A DNA stretch of 64,000 nt from Prevotellaceae bacterium. GTDB lineage: Bacteria > Bacteroidota > Bacteroidia > Bacteroidales > Bacteroidaceae. The stretch spans positions 83,625-147,624 of the forward strand of contig JABZKU010000001.1 in NCBI GenBank assembly GCA_015257125.1. Reading direction: 5' to 3'. The stretch's first letter is position 1, and every line of letters begins with the position of its first letter. This document shows, piece by piece, positions 50,335 through 61,000 of this stretch. Both the position numbers and the translations under genes were made by a program. The notes beneath the pieces were generated by a model, which worked only from the letters and a program-made list of their open reading frames with translations, made no database searches and was not told the origin of the DNA.

Positions 50335-51693
50335 ATGAACATTACTCTCGAACAGTCCGGAGTGAGCGCCCTCGTCTCGCTGAAGATGGAGAAGGCCGAC
50401 TATCAGGACGCTGTCAAGAAGGAACTCAAGAATATCGCGGCGAAAGCCGAAATGCCCGGTTTCCGCAAGGGCAAAGTACCCGCCGGCCTGGTCAATAAGC
50501 GTTTTGGCACGGAGGTGAAGATGAACGAAATCAACCGCCTCGTGGGTGAAAACCTCCAGAAGTTCATCGAAGAAAAGAAGCTCAGCGTGCTCGGCGAGCC
50601 CATGATGTCTGAACAGCAACAAGCACAAGACATCGAGAACCAAGACGATTTCGAATTCAAGTTCGACATCGCCCTCGCTCCCGAGTTCAAAGTCGAACTC
50701 ACCGACAAAGATCAGCTCACCTACTACGACGTAGAAGTTTCGGAAGAGCAGGTCGACGAGCAAGTGAAGGCTTTCGCACAGCAAGCCGGTCACCCCGAAG
50801 AAGTGCAGGAATACGCCGATCGCGACATCTTGCGCGGTGCCCTCGCCGAACAAGACGCAGAAGGCAACTTGCTCGAAGGCGGTGTCAGCCTCGACAGCGT
50901 GAGCCTCATGCCCAGCTACTTCGTCAGCGAAGATCAGAAGAAGCTTTTCGAAGGCGCCAAGGTGAACGACGTCATCACGTTCAACCCCTCCGAAGCACAC
51001 GGCGAAGCTGAATTGGCCGCTCTCCTCAAGCTCGACAAGGAAGAAGCCGCTAAGCACACCGGCAAGTTCACTTTCCAAGTGAGCAGCATCAGCCGCTTCG
51101 TGCCCGCCGCCTACGATCAGGAACTCTTCGATCGCGTGTTCGAACCCGGCACCGTGAAGACCGAAGAGGAAATGCGCGCCAAGGTCAAGGAACTCATCCA
51201 AAACCAATACAACCAAGACGCCGATATGAAATTCCTCATCGATGTGCGCAAGTACACCGAGGAGAAAGTGGGTAAACTCGAATTCCCCGAAGCACTGCTC
51301 AAGCGCTTCATGAAGCTCCAAAACGCCGACAAGGGCGAAGAGTTCGTTGAAAAGAACTTCGAAAAGAGCCTCGAGGAACTCCGCTGGCACCTCATCAAGG
51401 AACAACTCGTTGAGGCCAACAAGGTGACCATCGACCAGAAGGACGTCAAGGAAGCTGCCCTCCAAACGGCACGCATCCAGTTTGCACAGTATGGTCTGAC
51501 CAACGTGCCCGAGGAATACCTCGAAAACTACGCCAACGAAATGCTCAAGGATCGCAACCAAATGAACGCTTTCGTTGATCGCAGCGTGAACACCAAGCTC
51601 GCCGCAGCACTCAAGGAAGTGGTGAAACTCGAGCACAAGAGCATCTCGTTCGAAGACTTCGCCAAGTTCTTCGAAGCCGAAAATGCTGAATAA
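50335..51693 (+). CDS. tig: Trigger factor
   Basis: The 452-residue ribosome-associated chaperone has the N-terminal ribosome-binding region with the signature GFRKGKVP (about residues 42-49), a middle domain of the divergent FKBP-like PPIase type (about 155-245), and a long helical C-terminal chaperone domain. The charged codon bias (GAA, AAG and CTC) is that of a highly expressed gene. It is followed by a terminator, then clpP and clpX, a typical trigger factor-clp arrangement. Confidence 0.96.
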   Translation: MNITLEQSGVSALVSLKMEKADYQDAVKKELKNIAAKAEMPGFRKGKVPAGLVNKRFGTEVKMNEINRLVGENLQKFIEEKKLSVLGEPMMSEQQQAQDIENQDDFEFKFDIALAPEFKVELTDKDQLTYYDVEVSEEQVDEQVKAFAQQAGHPEEVQEYADRDILRGALAEQDAEGNLLEGGVSLDSVSLMPSYFVSEDQKKLFEGAKVNDVITFNPSEAHGEAELAALLKLDKEEAAKHTGKFTFQVSSISRFVPAAYDQELFDRVFEPGTVKTEEEMRAKVKELIQNQYNQDADMKFLIDVRKYTEEKVGKLEFPEALLKRFMKLQNADKGEEFVEKNFEKSLEELRWHLIKEQLVEANKVTIDQKDVKEAALQTARIQFAQYGLTNVPEEYLENYANEMLKDRNQMNAFVDRSVNTKLAAALKEVVKLEHKSISFEDFAKFFEAENAE

Positions 51694-51750
51694 AAGCACA
51701 TCGCACACCGACAGATAGTGGCTTAGGCACACTATTTGCAACATAATCGG

Positions 51751-51798
51751 ATGAGGGTGAACGGGTGATAATCATCCGTTGCCCTCATTCGCCTTTTT
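51751..51798 (+). terminator. Terminator between tig and clpP
   Basis: ATGAGGG-TG-AACGG-G-TGA pairs with TCA-T-CCGTT-G-CCCTCAT around a TAA loop, followed by TCGCCTTTTT. It ends tig transcripts and may partly attenuate clpP. Confidence 0.75.
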
Positions 51799-51857
51799 CT
51801 ATCGTGCCTTCCGTCGCCGGAAGCTCGAATTTATTCATCCTTATCCAGAAGCATCGC

Positions 51858-52526
51858 ATGAATCCCGATTTCCGTAAGTTTGCCACCCAAAAGGCCGGTA
51901 TCAACTCGATGGTGTTCGACGACGTGGTCGCCGTCCAAAACCAATATCTCAACCCCTATATCCTCGAAGAACGTCAACTCAACGTCACCCAAATGGACGT
52001 GTTCAGCCGCTTGATGATGGACCGCATCATCTTCCTCGGTACCCCCATCGATGACACCACCGCCAATGTCCTTCAGGCCCAGTTGCTCTATCTCGACTCC
52101 ACCGATTCGGGCAAAGACATCTCCATCTATGTCAATTCGCCCGGTGGTAGCGTCTATGCCGGTCTCGGCATCTACGACACGATGCAGTTCATCCAGAGTC
52201 CCGTCGCCACCATTTGCACCGGTATGGCCGCTTCCATGGCCGCTGTGCTCCTCGTGGCCGGTGCTGAAGGCAAGCGTTCGGCTTTGCCCCACAGCCGCGT
52301 CATGATCCATCAGCCCCTCGGCGGCGCACAAGGTCAGGCCTCGGACATCGAGATCACCGCGCGCGAAATCATGAAGCTCAAAAAGGAACTCTACACCATC
52401 ATTTCCGAGCACAGCCACACCGATTTCGACAAGGTTTGGGCAGACAGCGATCGCGACTACTGGATGACCGCGGAAGAAGCCAAAGAATACGGCATGATCG
52501 ACCGCGTACTGGCTCGAAAAGCCTAA
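51858..52526 (+). CDS. clpP: ATP-dependent Clp protease proteolytic subunit
   Basis: The 222-residue serine protease forms the tetradecameric chamber used with ClpX. The Ser is in CTGMAASMAAVL, the His in MIHQPLGGAQGQ and the Asp in KVWADSDRDYW. The N-terminal 30 residues (MNPDFRKFATQKAGINSM) are a Bacteroidota-type propeptide. An open frame of 31 codons upstream is not conserved-looking. clpX follows after 35 bp. Confidence 0.96.
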   Translation: MNPDFRKFATQKAGINSMVFDDVVAVQNQYLNPYILEERQLNVTQMDVFSRLMMDRIIFLGTPIDDTTANVLQAQLLYLDSTDSGKDISIYVNSPGGSVYAGLGIYDTMQFIQSPVATICTGMAASMAAVLLVAGAEGKRSALPHSRVMIHQPLGGAQGQASDIEITAREIMKLKKELYTIISEHSHTDFDKVWADSDRDYWMTAEEAKEYGMIDRVLARKA

Positions 52527-52561
52527 GTCGTTCGTCCCCATCACCCTGACAAAATCATTTT

Positions 52562-53803
52562 ATGTCCAAACATAATTCACACGAAGAGCATTGCGCCTTT
52601 TGCGGTCGTCCGGCTACGCAAGTCGATATGCTCATCCACGGCACAGATGCCTGCATCTGCAGCGATTGCGCCGAGCGCGCCAAAGAAATCGTCGACAACA
52701 GCATGCGCACCGCGCAGGCCGAGAGTATCGAAGCCGATTTCGGCGAACTGCCCAAACCCAAGGAGATCAAAGCCTATCTCGACCAGTACATCATCGGGCA
52801 GGACGATGCCAAAAAATACCTCGCCGTAGCGGTCTACAACCACTACAAGCGTCTGCTCAGCCACAACGCCAAAGGCGACGATGACAATGTGGAGATCGAA
52901 AAGAGCAACATCGTCATGGTCGGTTCGACCGGTACCGGCAAAACCCTCTTGGCGCGCACCATCGCCAAACTCCTCAAAGTGCCCTTCACCATTGTCGACG
53001 CCACGGTGTTCACGCAGGCCGGTTATGTCGGCGAAGACGTGGAAAGCATCCTCAGCCGTCTGCTGCAAGTGGCCGACTACGATGTGGCTCGCGCAGAGCG
53101 CGGTATCGTCTTCATCGACGAAATTGACAAGATCGCCCGCAAAGGCGACAATCCCTCCATCACCCGCGACGTCAGCGGAGAAGGAGTGCAACAGAGCATG
53201 CTCAAATTGCTCGAAGGCTCCATCGTCAACGTGCCCCCCAAGGGCGGACGCAAGCACCCCGATCAGGACTACATTCAGGTCGATACCCACAACATCCTCT
53301 TCATCTGCGGCGGTGCCTTCGACGGCATCGAGAAGAAGATCGCCCAGCGACTCAACACCCACACCGTGGGCTACGATTCGGTGCAAAACAAAAAGAAGAT
53401 CGACACTTCCGACCTCATGCAGTACGTCGAACCGCAGGATCTCAAATCCTTCGGCTTGATTCCCGAAATCATCGGTCGTCTGCCGGTGCTCACCTACCTG
53501 AATCCCCTCGATCGCGAAGCCCTGCGCAACATCCTCACCGAGCCGAAAAACTCCATCACGAAGCAGTACACCAAACTCTTCGCGCTCGATGGGATCAAAC
53601 TCACCTTCGCGCCCGAGGTGCTCGACTATGTGGTCGATCGCGCGGTGGAATACAAACTTGGTGCGCGCGGACTCCGTTCGATTGTCGAATCGATCATGAC
53701 CGAAGCCATGTTCGAAGCGCCCTCCGACAATCGCAAGGAATTCACGGTGACGGTGGACTATGCGCGTCGACAATTTGAGAAAGCCGATCGTTTGCACCAC
53801 TGA
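52562..53803 (+). CDS. clpX: ATP-dependent Clp protease ATP-binding subunit ClpX
   Basis: The 413-residue AAA+ unfoldase has an N-terminal zinc-binding domain with C-x2-C and C-x2-C (CAFCGRP and CICSDC), Walker [13 protein letters not shown] (about residues 120-131), Walker B FIDEIDKI, and the [18 protein letters not shown] sensor region. It unfolds tagged substrates and feeds them to ClpP. It is transcribed with clpP and ends before a clear terminator. Confidence 0.97.
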   Translation: MSKHNSHEEHCAFCGRPATQVDMLIHGTDACICSDCAERAKEIVDNSMRTAQAESIEADFGELPKPKEIKAYLDQYIIGQDDAKKYLAVAVYNHYKRLLSHNAKGDDDNVEIEKSNIVMVGSTGTGKTLLARTIAKLLKVPFTIVDATVFTQAGYVGEDVESILSRLLQVADYDVARAERGIVFIDEIDKIARKGDNPSITRDVSGEGVQQSMLKLLEGSIVNVPPKGGRKHPDQDYIQVDTHNILFICGGAFDGIEKKIAQRLNTHTVGYDSVQNKKKIDTSDLMQYVEPQDLKSFGLIPEIIGRLPVLTYLNPLDREALRNILTEPKNSITKQYTKLFALDGIKLTFAPEVLDYVVDRAVEYKLGARGLRSIVESIMTEAMFEAPSDNRKEFTVTVDYARRQFEKADRLHH

Positions 53804-53845
53804 TCCCCTTTTTTCAGTCTTCGCAGCGCGAAGAAAATCACAATG

Positions 53846-53887
53846 CTCCCTCCTGCCCGAAAGTTTTCGGTCGTGAGGGAGTTTTTT
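53846..53887 (+). terminator. Terminator after clpX
   Basis: CTCCCTC pairs with GAGGGAG, with an inner CCGAAA/TTTCGG stem, followed by six T. Confidence 0.85.
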
Positions 53888-53893
53888 GTCCCA

Positions 53894-54145
53894 ACGCGCG
53901 CACGCGTACGCGCGTCCGGCGTTTTTCGTTTTTTGCCTTCACCTCTTCACCTCGTGGGCGTAAAAAATTGGTGCTGAAAGGGTTAAGGGTGAAGGCAAAG
54001 CCTGCATTGCCTTCACCGGTGAAGTGTTAAATCGGTGCTTGTCTTCACCCTTATTCCTTTTGATAATCAGGGTGTTGTGGGTGAAGGTGAAGGGTGAAGG
54101 CAAGAAATGCAAACTCGCTGAGTGCGCGATGTGCGTGGGCGCGTG
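53894..54145. repeat. Palindromic repeat element, copy 2
   Basis: The element is bounded by CG/TA tracts (CGCGTACGCG palindrome at 53903-53912 and GTGCGCGATGTGCG at the right). The left end TTTTTTGCCTTCACCTCTTCACCT (53929-53952) is nearly identical to copy 1 at 15979-16306. The right end (GTGAAGGCAAGAAATG, then CTGAGTGCGCG) also matches copy 1. The cores GCCTTCAC (53935) and GTGAAGGC (53989) are 54 bp apart, exactly as in copy 1. Further cores occur at 54009 (GCCTTCAC), 54081 (GTGAAGGT) and 54094. No gene is present. Confidence 0.7.
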
Positions 54146-54691
54146 TCCGTTCGGGCCTGTCTGTGCACGTGGGAAAGCGGGAGAAGAGGAAAGGAGGCCG
54201 CCGAATATCGGCTTTTCCCGAAAAGGAGCGTGGTTTGGGCGAAAAATAGGGAGAGTTCGAAAGAAAGTCCACTTGTTTTGCTTCAATGTTTTCTTTTTTC
54301 GATTGCGTTGAAAATTTTCTTTCGTAAAATTGCGTCTGTTCGAAATAAAATCAGTAGTTTTGCCCTCGATAAAACACAACCTCCCCTTTTTCCGCCGTTC
54401 TGCGGTGTCCATATAGCGTGAATCGCCCGGCTTTCGGCCGATGCGTCAGCGCAAATGCTCTTTGATTTGCTGAAACAATGCAGTGCCGCGAAGTCGGTTT
54501 TTGTGAGTGTGGAGAAGTCCATCTGCCTAAAAATGAGTCGGATGAAGGACTTCTGCCGGCTCGTCGGAACCTGCGATCGACGGCGGCGGCCTTTCGGATC
54601 TCTCCTTCGCTTTGGGGGGCAGTTGCCCTTCAGATGAGCGGTTATCTCGCTTTTTTCGTCCCATCAAGGGGGGCAACCTACCAAAAATGCG

Positions 54692-54699
54692 TAACTTTG
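54692..54699 (+). promoter_or_regulatory. -7 promoter box of the 5'-nucleotidase gene
   Basis: TAACTTTG lies 59 bp before the start codon. A second match, TAGTTTTG, occurs at 54355-54362 with TTG 22 bp upstream and could give a longer transcript. The intervening 300 bp hold no convincing gene. Confidence 0.5.
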
Positions 54700-54758
54700 C
54701 CCATGCAACGCCACGGCTGCGCATCCGCCGCCGGTGTTGCGCTAACTCATCGATAAAC

Positions 54759-56375
54759 ATGAAACACTCCCTTTTGGCCACTGCGCTCCTCCTGTCCGGC
54801 TTCGCTTCGACCGGCGGTGCGCTCCGTGCAGCCGACCGCAACACCGTCACGGTGGCGGTCATCTCGCTCAACGATTTCCACGCCGGACTCCTCCCCAATC
54901 CTGCCCAGCAAGTGCCCGGGGCGGCGTGGGTGGTGCAAACCCTCGATTCGCTCAAAAGCGTCTACCCCTATAACGTCACCGTTTCGGCGGGCGACAATTT
55001 CGGCGGTAGCTTCTTCTACAATGCCACGCGCAAAACAAGCCTCATGCCGCAGCTGTTCAAAGACATGGGCATCCGCGTGAGCGTGCTCGGCAACCACGAG
55101 TTCGACGAAGGGCAGGAGGTGCTGGCACGCAAATGGAATGACGTGGAGAACAAACCCCGCTCGTGGGAAATCACCTATGTGGGGGCTAACGTGCGTGAGA
55201 CCGCGACCGGCCGACAGCCCGACTATGTGCAGCCTTGGGCGGTGGTGCCGGTGCGCATCAACGACCACCGCACGGTCAATGTGGCTTTCGTGGGACTCAG
55301 CACCAGCAACACACCGTGGCAAACCTCGGCGCGTCGCGTGGTGGGCTTGTCGTTCGACGGCAACTACACCGGGGTGCTCGACTCCCTGCGCCGTTTGCCC
55401 AACTACAAGGAGGTGGAAGAAGCGCCCGTGCGCTTGATTCTTTGCCACATCGGCACGGAGATGAAAAACGGACGTGCCCTGTGGGAGGATCGCGACGAGA
55501 AGAACCTCCAAGCCATGGACAATCCCGACTTCTGCGGAGTACTTTCCGGACATACCCATTTGGCCGTGATCGGTGAGACCGACAGCAAGCGACCCATTCC
55601 CGTGGTGCAGGGGCTGTGGCACGGCATCTACGTGTCGATGCTCAAATGCGAAGTCGACACCGTGACCAATCAGGTCGTGAAGGTCACCCCCGAATTGGTG
55701 CGCGTCAACCCCAAAGCGCGACTCAACCCCACGGCGGCGCGACTCCAAGCGCAGATCGAGGAGCAATATCACACCACGCTCTTCCGTGGCATTCCGCTCA
55801 GTCAGAAACTCACCGAAGCTGAAAAGGCCATTGAGCACGATCGCCGTGTGGCACGTCAGCAAAGCCCCATCGGGCGCTTGGTGTGCGAGAGTTACGCCGC
55901 CGCCTATCGTCGCGACCGCCACTTGCCCGACGACGCACTGGTGGTGGGCGTGAGCCATTTGGGCAGCATTCGGTCGGGATTCCCGAAAGGCGACATCACC
56001 GTGCTCAATGTGGGCGAGGTGCTGCCCTTTGCCAACAAACTCAACGCGTATAACTACACCGGTCGCCAGTTGCTCGATTTGATGAACTTCGGCTACACGG
56101 AGTGCAAACTGGGCTTTGTCCAAACTTCCGGCGTGATTCCGGTACTCGACAAGCGCGGCCGCGTGACGTCAATCTCCCTGCAACTCCCCACCGGCCGTAT
56201 CGTGCCCATTCGTCCGAATACGAAACTCGTGCTTGTGGCCGATGATTACATGACGACGGGCGGCGACGGTTATCCCGTTCGCCTCTTCCCCAAGCAAGAC
56301 GAACTGCCTCACAAGATGCCGACTTCCACCGATTCGTTCATCGCCTATCTTCGCACGCTGAAGAAGATCGGTTGA
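54759..56375 (+). CDS. Secreted 5'-nucleotidase/2',3'-cyclic phosphodiesterase family protein
   Basis: The 538-residue protein has a signal peptide (about 1-22) and a calcineurin-type metallophosphatase domain: LNDFHAGL (metal-binding D/H), SAGDNFGGSFF (GDxx), VLGNHEFDEG (NHE), and GVLSGHTHLAVIGE (GHxH). A C-terminal 5'-nucleotidase domain follows (about 340-530). It removes phosphate from nucleotides or related compounds outside the cytoplasm to scavenge nucleosides and phosphate. A DUF4421 protein gene follows after 47 bp. Confidence 0.92.
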   Translation: MKHSLLATALLLSGFASTGGALRAADRNTVTVAVISLNDFHAGLLPNPAQQVPGAAWVVQTLDSLKSVYPYNVTVSAGDNFGGSFFYNATRKTSLMPQLFKDMGIRVSVLGNHEFDEGQEVLARKWNDVENKPRSWEITYVGANVRETATGRQPDYVQPWAVVPVRINDHRTVNVAFVGLSTSNTPWQTSARRVVGLSFDGNYTGVLDSLRRLPNYKEVEEAPVRLILCHIGTEMKNGRALWEDRDEKNLQAMDNPDFCGVLSGHTHLAVIGETDSKRPIPVVQGLWHGIYVSMLKCEVDTVTNQVVKVTPELVRVNPKARLNPTAARLQAQIEEQYHTTLFRGIPLSQKLTEAEKAIEHDRRVARQQSPIGRLVCESYAAAYRRDRHLPDDALVVGVSHLGSIRSGFPKGDITVLNVGEVLPFANKLNAYNYTGRQLLDLMNFGYTECKLGFVQTSGVIPVLDKRGRVTSISLQLPTGRIVPIRPNTKLVLVADDYMTTGGDGYPVRLFPKQDELPHKMPTSTDSFIAYLRTLKKIG

Positions 56376-56422
56376 CCGAGTTCGGTGAAGTGATTCCATC
56401 GCATTTTATCACAGAATCTTTG

Positions 56423-57802
56423 ATGCGCAAACTCTTCGGAGCCCTCATTCTTTTTCTGCTCGCCTGCCCTACGCTGTTTGCGCGTGGGGTGGGCGAGTGG
56501 AGCTTGGGAGAGCGGGGAGATACGCTGCGCTGTGCTTTGCCGATGGGGAGCGATTCGCAGCCGACTCCGGAAGGGCGTTTGCCGCGAGCAAACGAAATTC
56601 GGGTGCTACTTCCTGTCGACACCCTCTCTTCTTGCAAAAAGCCCAAGGCACTCGACGGATTGTGGAAGGTCGATTTTTCGGCCTACGGACTGTTTCCGCG
56701 ACGACAGAAGGTGGAGAACCGATGGCGCAACATTCCCGAGGATTGTCGCATCGATTGGCGGCGAAAACGCGAACGCCCCGTCTGGGATTTCCTGATGGAT
56801 GTGGCCACCTTCTTCAACACCTTCGACACCACTTATGTGCAGCGCGATCGGTATGCCGCGCAGGTACAATTATATAATACCCATTTCCTCCAACTCATTC
56901 GCTTGACCGGAAGCGACGCCGAGGGGCACGCCCACTCGTTGGTGTTCTCGCCGGCGCACACGGTCAAAATTGGCCCCTATGTCACTTGGCACGGCGTGTC
57001 GTTGGGCTATGCTTTCGGCGTGGTGCCCGATCGTTACGGTAGCAGTGCCACGGAATGGACGGTGGCGGCCTACAATTCGAAGGTGGGTTTCGATTTCAGT
57101 TACGTGGCCAGCCGTGGCAACTTCAATCTGCTGCGGGTTTCGGGCATCGAGGGGGTGGACAATGCGCAAATCAAAGAAGTGCGCTTCCCGGCGATGCGCA
57201 CACACACGCTCGCCGTCAATGCCTATTATGTGTTCAACTATCGGCATTTCTCCTATCCCGCGGCTTTCTCGCTCAGCACGGTGCAGTTGCGCAGCGCCGG
57301 TTCGTGGCTCTTGGGCGCACGCTATGACGATCAAGCCCTGCACTTCGATGCGCAGCGCACCGAGTCTTTCATCAAGAGCCTTTCGCCCAAGGCCGAACTC
57401 ATCGAGGCCTTGCGCGTCGACAAAATCAACTATCGTCAGTTGGGCGTCTCGCTCGGCTATGCTTATAACTGGGTGCCGTGGCGCGGTTGGCTCTTTTCGG
57501 GCAGTGCCGCCCCGGCCTTGGGGTATAAATATCAGCGCGGAGAAACCTTCTCCACGCAAACCCTCTGGCGAAACATCGAGAACTTCAACTTCGATTGCAT
57601 CTTTCGTTTCGGCATCGTGCGCACCAATGGGCGCTATTACGCCGGACTTTCGACCGTGAGCTACTTGTACGACTACGGATACACCCACTTCAAACTGCGC
57701 AACTCCATTCATTATATCAATCTCTATGTGGGATTCAACTTCAGTCGCTTGCCCATGTTTCGTGGTGAGAAGCGCGCTGCAAAAGCGGCGGTTGTGGAGT
57801 GA
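56423..57802 (+). CDS. DUF4421-like outer-membrane protein
   Basis: The 459-residue protein has a signal peptide (about 1-20) and a C-terminal half full of aromatic beta strands (VKIGPYVTWHGVSLGYAFG, FNYRHFSYPAAFSLS, YKYQRGETFS) as in DUF4421 outer-membrane proteins of Bacteroidota. No catalytic motif is visible. Its start ATG was chosen because it begins a signal peptide; the preceding codons read like intergenic sequence. It probably forms a transcription unit with the nucleotidase. Function unknown. Confidence 0.75.
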   Translation: MRKLFGALILFLLACPTLFARGVGEWSLGERGDTLRCALPMGSDSQPTPEGRLPRANEIRVLLPVDTLSSCKKPKALDGLWKVDFSAYGLFPRRQKVENRWRNIPEDCRIDWRRKRERPVWDFLMDVATFFNTFDTTYVQRDRYAAQVQLYNTHFLQLIRLTGSDAEGHAHSLVFSPAHTVKIGPYVTWHGVSLGYAFGVVPDRYGSSATEWTVAAYNSKVGFDFSYVASRGNFNLLRVSGIEGVDNAQIKEVRFPAMRTHTLAVNAYYVFNYRHFSYPAAFSLSTVQLRSAGSWLLGARYDDQALHFDAQRTESFIKSLSPKAELIEALRVDKINYRQLGVSLGYAYNWVPWRGWLFSGSAAPALGYKYQRGETFSTQTLWRNIENFNFDCIFRFGIVRTNGRYYAGLSTVSYLYDYGYTHFKLRNSIHYINLYVGFNFSRLPMFRGEKRAAKAAVVE

Positions 57803-57873
57803 AGAACAGTCCAAGCGAGAGGACGATCAAGCCGCTCGCTGCTTGAAAAAATTGCAAGTTCCTACGCAAAACG

Positions 57874-57904
57874 TTTGGCACGTCGCATTTTATTCCTAAA
57901 TTTG
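57874..57904 (+). promoter_or_regulatory. Promoter of the S-layer-like gene
   Basis: A -33 TTTG (57874-57877), a 19-bp spacer and a -7 box TAAATTTG (57897-57904) match the consensus exactly. The leader would be about 175 nt. I found no flanking inverted repeats that would show an invertible promoter. Confidence 0.7.
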
Positions 57905-58087
57905 CAGCGTGAGTGTAGGAGTGAAGTACCTTCTCGCGAACCGTTACTGCGACACGTCAGTCGCCCGAAAAGAACTCTCAGTGCCCGTTTCCATTCTCGA
58001 TCGGTTGTTGCATCGGGTTTTGTAACTTGATGAAATTCAAACGATAAGATACGGATACAGCAAATTATAAACTCAATTCATATTCTA

Positions 58088-61000
58088 ATGAACAAGAAAA
58101 TCATTAACGGCGCATTGCTCGGTCTGCTCGTTGTGGCAGCCCCCGCATGCTCTTTCGTGTCCTGCAAGGACTACGATGATGATTTTGCTTCCATTCGCAA
58201 AGAGATCAATGCTGACAAGGCTGATCTCGTGGCGGTCAAGAACGACCTGAATGGACAAATCACCACCTTGAAGGGACAACTCGAAGCGGCCAACAAGAAG
58301 GCGGCTGAGATTGAAGCCAAGCTCGCTGACTACGCTAAGAAGTCGGATCTCGATGCCTACGCTAAGAAGGCTGATCTCGATGCAACCAACGCAACGGTTC
58401 AAGCACAGGCTACTCAGCTTCAGAACGCTCTCGCCAACATCGCAGCGCTCGAAACGAAAGTGACGAAGCTCGAAGAGGCTAAGGCTACGTTGCAGACGCT
58501 CATCGACGGCAAGGTTGACAAGAAGGAATTCAACGACACGGTTGCTGACATCCTTAGCAAGATCAAGGCTGTTCAGGGTAACGTGGATGCACTTGAAAAG
58601 GCTTGCAACGAAAAGGCTGAAAATCTCGTTAAGGCTGACAAGGCACTCAGCGATCGCATCGATGCGCAGAAAACTGCCATTGAGAAATTTGAAGAACGCC
58701 TTAAGGCTGTTGAGACGAAGAACTTCCTCAGCGCAGAGCAAATCGAAGCATTGAAGAAGATCGCTACGCTCGAACAAGGTGTTGCTGACAACAAGAAGGC
58801 TGCTGCTGACAACAAGACTGCTATCGGCGAAAACAAGACCGCTATCGGCGAGAACAAGACGAAGATCACGAATCTTCAAACTGCTCTCGATCAGGTGAAT
58901 GTTGATCTTGGAAAAGTAAAAGAAGAACTCGCTAAGCGTCCCACGAAGGAAGAAGTTGAGGCTCTCATCGATGCTAAGGTGAATCCCCTCAAGGACCAGA
59001 TCGCCAAGATCAATGAACGTCTGAACTTCCTTCAGTACAACCTCCTCGTAGGTCTCGAACTCATCCCCGATAGCTACTATCGCGGTATCGAAGCCATCGA
59101 AAGCAACCAGTTCGCCTACAACACTTGGACGGTGAACAAGCTCGTGAACGGTGTTGTAGACTACCAGGTGAACCCCACGCAGGCTACTGCTACTAAGCTC
59201 ACCAGCCGTTACGCTGAGGCGGTTTATCACCTCAACCCCGCAGGTGCTAAGATCGATACGGCTGCTGCTAACTTCACTTACCTCCCCATCGATCGCGCTT
59301 ACCGCGCTACGAACAGCGCTGCTGTGATCACGGTGAAGAAGGCTACGGTTGAAAACGGTCTCCTTAAGCTCGTCTTGGATATCAAGGGCGCTACGAAGGA
59401 TATCGATGTTAATAAGGAGGTAACCACCGCTGCTCTTCAGTACAAGGCTCCCGGTGAAACGCCTCGTATCATCACTTCGGCTTACGACGCGATTTACACG
59501 AACGAGTTCTCGAAGCTCCAACTCTTTGATCTCGACAAGCAGCTTGTTGCCGGTGTAAACAAGAACAGCACGACTTCCGGTTGGGATATCAACAACGAAG
59601 GCGATTCTTTGGCTATCGCTAAGAAGGTACGTACCAACGGTGTTCAGAAGGATGGTACGACCATCGCTATGGATCAGAACGCTGCTGAAGCTGTAAGCCG
59701 CCTCACGAAGAATGGTTTCCACTACGAATACCACCTCGTGAAGACGGATGCTAACGACAAGTCTTTCGAAGCCTTCACGCTCGACAGCAAGACGGGTCTC
59801 ATCAAGTCGAAGTACGACGAGAAGAAGCCTTTCGTTAACGTTGGTAAGACGGCTACTGTTCGTGTAACCCTCGTTCAAGGTAAGGACGAAGTCGCAACCC
59901 TTGGTTTCTTCACTGTACACATCTCGCAGAAGGATGCAGTGATCAAGGAATTCACCAGCAAGAACGAACTCAAGTTCACTTGCGACAACAAGGAAAATGC
60001 TGCTGACAAGTACGAAGCTAAGGTAGTTGACCTCGCTGCTGAACTCAAGGCTAAGGCTGAACTCGAAGCTAATGCTTGGGAATTCGTTAAGACCGGCGGT
60101 GAACTCACGCAGTACACCTTCGACAACAACGTAGCTAAGCAAGCTGCCAAGAAGCTCGGTAAGGTAACCCTCTCTGCTGATGGTAAGAACCTCGTTTGGG
60201 ACAACATCACGAAGGAGCAGGTAGCTACCCTCAGGCCCGGTGCAAGCGTTGCTACTTACGTTAAGGTACAGAAGAAGAGCGATCCTAACGTTCGCTTCTA
60301 TGTGAAGTTGACTTACAACCCCGCAAGCGAACAAGCTGCTCCTGTGGCTACCTTCGCTGGTGAACGCATCAGCAACGACTGGTTCAAGAACAACATCCGC
60401 ACGGATGAGAAGGAATTGCGCATGCACTTCTACATCGAACCCAACAACACGCAGTTCAACCGCTTCGACAAGTTCATGTACTCGATCAATGAGAGCTACA
60501 AGAACGGCACGGTGAAGATTGCTCCTCTCGCAGGCTACTCTCAGGCTGTCTTGACTTCGGTACACTCCGGCTGGCGCTTCGTTACGCCGAAGGAAACTGT
60601 GGTTCCTGGAAACGATGGTAAGCAGTACACCCTCAAGGTGAGCCAGAATGGTCTCGAACTTCTTGCTAACAATGTGGTGATCGCTAAGATCACGAACGAT
60701 CAAGAAGGTACGATCGAATTGCTCAACAACCCCACCACGCAAGTTCTCTTGAACAACGCCGGTCACAAGCAACTCAAGGCGCTTGAGACCCTCACGGCTC
60801 GCGTAGGTTACGTTACCACGGTATGTGCTGAAGGCAACGTGAAGACGCTCACTACGAAGGGTGAAAACGAGTTCGACGTGAAGTTCCTCCGTCCGCTCGA
60901 CCTCAACTTCGACGGTGCTGTTGAATTCCTCGACGCTAACATCGGTACTACGACCAAGACGCTCGACTTCACTAACATCGTGAAGTTCACTGACTGGCGT

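Noticed and set aside
57803..58087. Invertible promoter for the S-layer-like gene
   Set aside because: I searched for paired inverted repeats flanking the promoter and found only short imperfect ones; no invertase gene is nearby.
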